The notes under the pieces were generated by a model. That model did not search any database. It was given only the letters and a program-made list of their open reading frames with translations, and was not told the origin of the DNA. Below are positions 61,501-64,000 of a stretch of DNA of 64,000 nt, in pieces. Where the stretch lies: assembly GCA_017590115.1 (NCBI GenBank), contig JAGGNK010009114.1, positions 17,753,937-17,817,936 of the forward strand, written 5' to 3'. Made by a program: the position numbers and the translations under genes. Positions within the stretch are counted from its first letter, which is position 1, and the number at the start of each line of letters is the position of its first letter. Origin of the DNA: Montifringilla adamsi. Taxonomy: Eukaryota > Chordata > Aves > Passeriformes > Passeridae.

Positions 61501-63591
61501 CCCTAGAATAATATCCTACTTATCCAATATGCAGAAAGTTTGCATTCATTCTCTGCTATTTTAACTATGAAACTTAAATACCTTCATTGCTCGGATAAAT
61601 CGTGCTTGCAAGCGTTTTCCCAAAACCAGCAGGCTGTCTATAACTGAAGGAAGAAACTTCCTGTAAAATTCTTCAGGATCTTCTTCCACCTCTAGCCCTA
61701 CACAACAATGACTGAAATGGAGCAAAACAAAACAAAAAAACCCCAAAAAAACAAAAACAAACAAACAAACAAAAAAAACACACAAAAAAAAAAAAAAAAA
61801 AAAAGAAAAGAAAAAAGGGAAAAAAGTTAACCTGAATAGGCAAAGGCCTGTTTGAACAACTTTGAATGAATGTCACATCATCAGAGAAATGCTTCAGTGG
61901 CATGGGACAATTCCCCCCAAACAACAGCTCACTGCTGTGACTGGCTCCAAGGTGACTGCCTCCAGGGAAGAGCAACCACTCGCAGGCTGGAGACCATATT
62001 ACTACTCATTATGGCATTTCTCACTTAAAAATATATCCAACACACTTTCTCCCTTAACTTAATAGAATCTGTTCAAGCTTGCTCCATATTCTAGGGAAGG
62101 GCTCTGAGGGTCATAAAGCAGAAAAAAAAAAAGGTAAAACAGAAAGGCAGAAAAAAAATGATAAAGGAAGCCCGATGATGAAGGGGGTGCACATTTGGCA
62201 GTAAAAATATGTACAAAAAATAGACCACAAAACCTTCAGTGAGGCTGTCTACAATTTTTCTCAAACTGAGGAAGGCATGTGGGCTAGAATCAGTTCCTCA
62301 GATCTCAGCTCTCTTATTTTACTCACCGCAACACGTTGGTTGTTTCTGGAAGACTTTTTAGAAGAAACTGCCTGTTTTACAACTGGTAAGTTGTTTCAAT
62401 TCTGCACTTGGCACTGATATCAGTGCAACATAAGAGTCTTCCTGACTTTTTATGAATTTTGCTTTCTGATATCTTATCTAGGCTATATTACCTTTTTGGG
62501 GATGCACATACATAAAGCTGTCTACAAAAGCCCTTGGAAAACAAATTCTAGGCATGAAGCTGAGAATCATCTAGCTACAAAAGGACATTTTTAGAGCTAA
62601 AATGAATTTCAGTATTCTCTGCAACTGAAACAGCTTTTAGGGGATGATTTAAGTATCACACTACTCTGGTGATAACTCTTGCATCCCTTACTGAAATTCC
62701 TCGTATTAAAAATTCATACTGCAGATATGGCATAAATAAGAGATGGTCACATAATTACTTCATGCCTTAGAATTTTGCTCCTTAGTTAAGCCAAAACTAA
62801 ACTTGATGAAAAATTTAAAATGCATTATTTTTCCTGACATGTAAAACTGAGATTGGATCACTGGAGGTTTGAGTTTAAAGTTTTCTTATTTACAACACCA
62901 TTCTCACAATATCCCTACATCAGGTTGTCTAGTCTGTATGAACTGTGTAATCTATTATATTTAAAAACGTAAACAGATACTTCAAATGTGTATATTAAAT
63001 AAATATTTAAATACAGTCAAGCCAAGCAGTGCATCAATCAGGCTGAAGATCTTTGCAAGATGAAATCTAAGCAAACAAAATAACAATTTTTAAGTAACTA
63101 CAATTCAAAATTATATAATTACTGGGTAAAAACTGTTCACTGGTGAGTACTGTCCACAAAAAAAGGTAAAGCCAACACAAACCCTGCTCCCACCATATAG
63201 TTCCCCCAGTTCAGTGAAACACAATGCAAATGAATTAAACAGGACCAATTAGGCTATGCCTGACCCCTCTGCTCTTGACTGCTTCCCTGCACTTTAACCC
63301 TGGCCTTTCCTGAACAACAAGCCTTGTTCTGGATGGGAGCCAATGTATTAGAGCTCGAAAAGAGAAAGAGCAAGATGAAAGGACAGAAAGAAAACTGGAA
63401 GAAAACTTCTTAGCTTTTTTTTTTTTACCTTAGTATCTCTGCTAGCTGGGCAGCAGTAGCCCAGGCTCCAGGCAGCTGAGAGTGGTCTTGCTTAAGGACC
63501 AGCAAGCAGTACTGAGTAAGACCATAATCGTATATATCTTGCTTAATTTTATTTGATTCTTCACATCCTAAGGAAGGACTGCTTAAAATGC
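46343..63591 (-). CDS. IQCB1: IQ calmodulin-binding motif-containing protein 1 (nephrocystin-5), 5' end outside window
   Basis: Twelve coding exons join to 1691 nt, giving 562 codons plus stop after a two-base split codon, and all junction phases agree. The human protein has about 598 residues, so about 35 N-terminal residues are missing here. Recognisable stretches include NKIKQDIYDYGLTQYCLLVL, HCCVGLEVEEDPEEFY, ATKLLLLVAKS, the IQ motif IQAAWRGFQTRKRLKKL, the second IQ motif IQRFWRGYRARRIFHQQ and the C-terminal ELETLFIGGSKTF. The family protein localises to the centrosome and ciliary transition zone. It binds calmodulin through its IQ motifs and interacts with CEP290 and RPGR; human loss causes Senior-Loken syndrome with retinal degeneration. 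The N-terminal half is helical-repeat-like, and the middle is a basic coiled coil with IQ motifs. No frameshift or internal stop was seen, so the copy looks functional. The promoter should lie beyond 64000. Confidence 0.97.
47661..47817 (-). CDS. IQCB1: IQCB1 penultimate exon
   Basis: The acceptor is CTTACTTTCCTCCAG|GCTTC and the donor is CTAATGA|GTATGT. It encodes SQMSEERSKELHMQAQAK, then LDQKAAQRREALLAQVNTD and VELLM, in line with human SRELHAQAQERL and REALIAQISTNVEQLM. Confidence 0.95.
48197..48325 (-). CDS. IQCB1: IQCB1 exon, basic segment
   Basis: The acceptor is GTTCCTTACAAAG|GCTTG. The donor is CATCCG|GTCTGT, a poor match after the GT, but phase 0 and the protein alignment require it. 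It encodes ACKFLEKRRRRRSLSPWKE and PKGLTDEQRLALQQKVDDY. Five consecutive arginines replace the human KCRKKKK. Confidence 0.92.
48777..48925 (-). CDS. IQCB1: IQCB1 exon with second IQ motif
   Basis: The acceptor is TTACCTTTGTAG|GTCAGG and the donor is AGAGCA|GTAAGT. It encodes NKYMQEMEEKSALTIQRFWR, GYRARRIFHQQKQSLKEYK and AAVIIQRA. The IQ motif IQRFWRGYRARR corresponds to human IQKHWRGYRERK. Confidence 0.96.
49354..49496 (-). CDS. IQCB1: IQCB1 exon, basic coiled coil
   Basis: The acceptor is TTTGTGTATTGCAG|AGCT and the donor is CATGCCA|GTATGA. It encodes AKREQELQHLTKQKEDEALK, then LQMQLQRQRAMRLFHERQL and ALLEIVHA, matching human LQLQLQRQRAMRL and LEIVHPGQ. Charged heptad-like repeats suggest a coiled coil. 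Confidence 0.96.
49497..53397 (-). other. IQCB1: IQCB1 intron, 3.9 kb
   Basis: This is the largest intron of the visible gene. Apart from the CR1 remnant at its upstream end it is AT-rich and anonymous, with no long open frame. Confidence 0.85.
52915..53310 (+). mobile_element. CR1 LINE 3' end remnant
   Basis: The order of CR1 3' landmarks is kept in degenerate form: GTTTAGCCTAAAGGAAGGC, CACTACCTAAAG, GACAGAGCCAGACTC-like, GGACAAGAGGCA, ATCCTTGGAGACCTCTAAAA, GGCCCTGAGCA and finally CATGACCTATGA. It is heavily mutated and lies within an IQCB1 intron, antisense to the gene. Confidence 0.75.
53398..53507 (-). CDS. IQCB1: IQCB1 exon with first IQ motif
   Basis: The acceptor is TTATTAATTTCAG|AAGC and the donor is AGCTTCAG|GTAAAT. 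It encodes KQHEAACVIQAAWRGFQTRK and RLKKLPQAVVTLQRSFR. IQAAWRGFQTRKR is a complete IQxxxRGxxxR calmodulin-binding motif. A plus-strand CR1 remnant ends about 90 bp past its donor in the following intron. Confidence 0.96.
53747..53760 (+). repeat. Short (AT)n repeat
   Basis: About seven TA units lie in an IQCB1 intron, about 240 bp upstream of the first IQ-motif exon on the minus strand. Confidence 0.8.
54533..54568 (+). repeat. 18 bp tandem duplication
   Basis: AATAGGATTTTACATCTG is followed directly by a copy with one change (AATAGGATTTCACATCTG). It is intronic, just downstream of the IQCB1 exon ending at 54592. Confidence 0.9.
54592..54704 (-). CDS. IQCB1: IQCB1 exon before the first IQ motif
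   Basis: The acceptor is CTTCTCTTTCTTTTAG|GATTA and the donor is GAAATGCAG|GTGATT. It encodes LKELLSKQWTGKGFDREV, then NQLLDLLYLEQSSGKGEMQ, aligned with human GLRRLLSKQETGTEF. The link region before the IQ motif is the least conserved part. Confidence 0.93.
54705..57262 (-). other. IQCB1: IQCB1 intron, 2.6 kb
   Basis: No repeat family or extra exon was recognised. Short open frames at 55.3-55.9 kb on both strands lack splice signals. Confidence 0.8.
57263..57435 (-). CDS. IQCB1: IQCB1 exon, ATKLLLL segment
   Basis: The acceptor is CTTTATAAAG|TTCTG and the donor is TACAAAG|GTTTGT. It encodes VLLQVEEETLHSVLDELVYK, SAATKLLLLVAKS and LFTARYK. An alternative acceptor 17 bp further in (GCTTCAAG|TTGAAG) would break the frame. 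The chosen one aligns SVLLQVEEETLHSVLDE with human GDLLRIGRKALYSILDE. Confidence 0.94.
57816..57915 (-). CDS. IQCB1: IQCB1 exon, VLQNDRF segment
   Basis: The acceptor is GTTTTCTTTGCAG|TACTAC. The donor is ATCAGTAG|GTTGGT, which is weak at positions +3 to +5 but is the only one giving the right phase. It encodes VLQNDRFLQLLITDDVE and MMSVLHNILRISS, aligned residue by residue with human VLQSDHFLHLL and NILQINSG. Confidence 0.92.
57916..58984 (-). other. IQCB1: IQCB1 intron, 1.07 kb
   Basis: AT-rich intron with a 13-base T run at 58425-58437 on the plus strand. Nothing else was recognised. Confidence 0.85.
58985..59078 (-). CDS. IQCB1: IQCB1 exon, FQIVTD segment
   Basis: The acceptor is TCTCTTGTTTAG|GATAAAG and the donor is GCACGTG|GTAAGG. 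The 94 bp exon encodes DKEKQDFLHWFQIVTDAICW and LFGGRIQLAAR, matching human FQIVTDSLFWLLGGHVEL. It leaves one base that completes the Val codon of VLQNDRF. Confidence 0.95.
59079..61581 (-). other. IQCB1: IQCB1 intron, 2.5 kb, containing CR1
   Basis: It contains the CR1 3' end at 59680-60095 and an A run near 59474. The rest is anonymous. Confidence 0.85.
59680..60095 (-). mobile_element. CR1 LINE 3' end with terminal octamers
   Basis: Read on the minus strand it ends ATTCTGTGATTGATTCTATG, the characteristic CR1 terminal octamer repeat. Before it lie GGTGTCCCAGCCCATGG, CTGTGGATGC-like and AAGGGCATGTGGTGACAGG in the usual order. The 5' end is truncated near 60095. It is inserted in an IQCB1 intron in the same orientation as the gene and has no coding capacity. 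Confidence 0.9.
61582..61711 (-). CDS. IQCB1: IQCB1 exon, HCCVGLE segment
   Basis: The acceptor is GCTCCATTTCAG|TCAT and the donor is GCAATGAAG|GTATTT. It encodes HCCVGLEVEEDPEEFY and LLVLGKRLQARFIRAMK, closely matching human HCCVGLEPGEDAEEFY. Its acceptor follows an extreme T-rich tract on this strand (see the A-rich repeat at 61724). Confidence 0.96.
61712..63428 (-). other. IQCB1: IQCB1 intron, 1.7 kb
   Basis: It begins (in plus coordinates) with the A-rich repeat next to the acceptor. The remainder is AT-rich without recognisable elements. Confidence 0.85.
61724..61825 (+). repeat. A-rich simple repeat abutting an IQCB1 acceptor
   Basis: About 100 bases are almost purely A with scattered C and G, including ACAAACAAACAAAC and a 21-base A run at 61784-61804. 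On the transcribed (minus) strand it is a T-rich tract ending about 13 bp before the acceptor of the exon at 61711, so it forms that exon's pyrimidine tract and is likely length-variable. Confidence 0.9.
63429..63591 (-). CDS. IQCB1: IQCB1 exon (first one seen with confidence)
   Basis: The acceptor is CGTTTTCTTCCCACAG|GCATT and the donor is ATACTAAG|GTAAAA. It encodes ILSSPSLGCEESNKIKQD followed by IYDYGLTQYCLLVLKQD, which aligns with the human N-terminal region. It ends in AG, completing the Ser of SHCCVGLE with the next exon. It starts with two bases of a split Gly codon, so at least one earlier coding exon exists. Confidence 0.95.
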
Positions 63592-63872
63592 CTGTGGGAA
63601 GAAAACGGGAGAGAGACAAAGAGAAACATAAGATTCTGATGTGCAGGTTTTTTTTTTTCTTTTTCTAAAATGTAAGAAGAGTATATGTACACAGAACCAG
63701 GATCCAGGATTAAAGAAATTGTAAAACTGCTAACAACAGCATTAAATATTTTGTCAGCAATTTCTGCTGTTACAGCTACAACTCATTTGTAAGATTATAT
63801 GACATTTGGGAAGGATAGCTAAACTTAGTTTCCATTTTCTCTCTACATATTTAGTAGCAAAACACACATTAC

Positions 63873-63901
63873 CTGGGATATGAACCATTTGTATGAATTT
63901 C
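63873..63901 (-). CDS. IQCB1: Candidate 29 bp upstream exon of IQCB1 (tentative)
   Basis: A short segment bounded by ATCTAGTCTAG|GAAATTC and CATATCCCAG|GTAATG encodes KFIQMVHIP. Its last base completes the Gly codon split at the start of the next exon. Position and hydrophobic pattern are loosely like the human segment before EIINI, but similarity is weak and the acceptor tract is poor. It may be chance. Confidence 0.2.
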
Positions 63902-64000
63902 CTAGACTAGATAAAACCACAACCACTGGGAAACATATAGCTTCCTTATAATTACATCCCAATTTAGAACAGGACCTGACTTGTTTCAACCATTCCTATG

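Overview
The window looks like nuclear DNA from a bird. It has split genes with consensus GT/AG introns, one sharply bounded CpG island in otherwise about 42-45 % GC sequence, and three decayed CR1 LINE fragments of the kind that dominate avian genomes. One of these still carries the CR1 terminal octamer repeats. The exact species cannot be told from the sequence; the single-copy gene content and CR1 types fit a neoavian bird.

Two genes could be reconstructed, both on the minus strand and in tandem. The right part (about 46.0-63.6 kb) is IQCB1, also called NPHP5 or nephrocystin-5, a ciliary transition-zone and centrosomal protein. Twelve consecutive coding exons can be placed by splice sites, reading phase and resemblance to the human protein. 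They join to 562 codons plus a stop with no frame break. Only the N-terminal roughly 35 residues and the promoter are missing, probably beyond position 64000.

The left part (0.5-10.7 kb, and probably to the CpG island at 40.7 kb) holds a second gene that I do not recognise. Five coding exons, one of them 1.6 kb long, join in perfect phase into about 711 residues. The protein is Ser-rich, has a compact Cys cluster (CxxC repeats), a conserved-looking basic helix near the C terminus and several 14-3-3-like RSx motifs. A plausible first exon lies in the CpG island behind a near-perfect RFX X-box, and its donor phase fits the second exon, which would make intron 1 about 30 kb. The X-box and the ciliary neighbour make a cilium-related role a testable guess, no more.

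From 10.7 to 40.7 kb and from 41.1 to 46 kb I see no supportable coding exon, only simple repeats, a CR1 pol remnant and anonymous sequence. In human, the gene following IQCB1 in this orientation is GOLGB1 (giantin); nothing here resembles giantin, so the local gene order differs or the unknown gene is inserted between them. No RNA genes, CRISPR arrays, prokaryotic features or mobile elements with intact coding capacity were seen.
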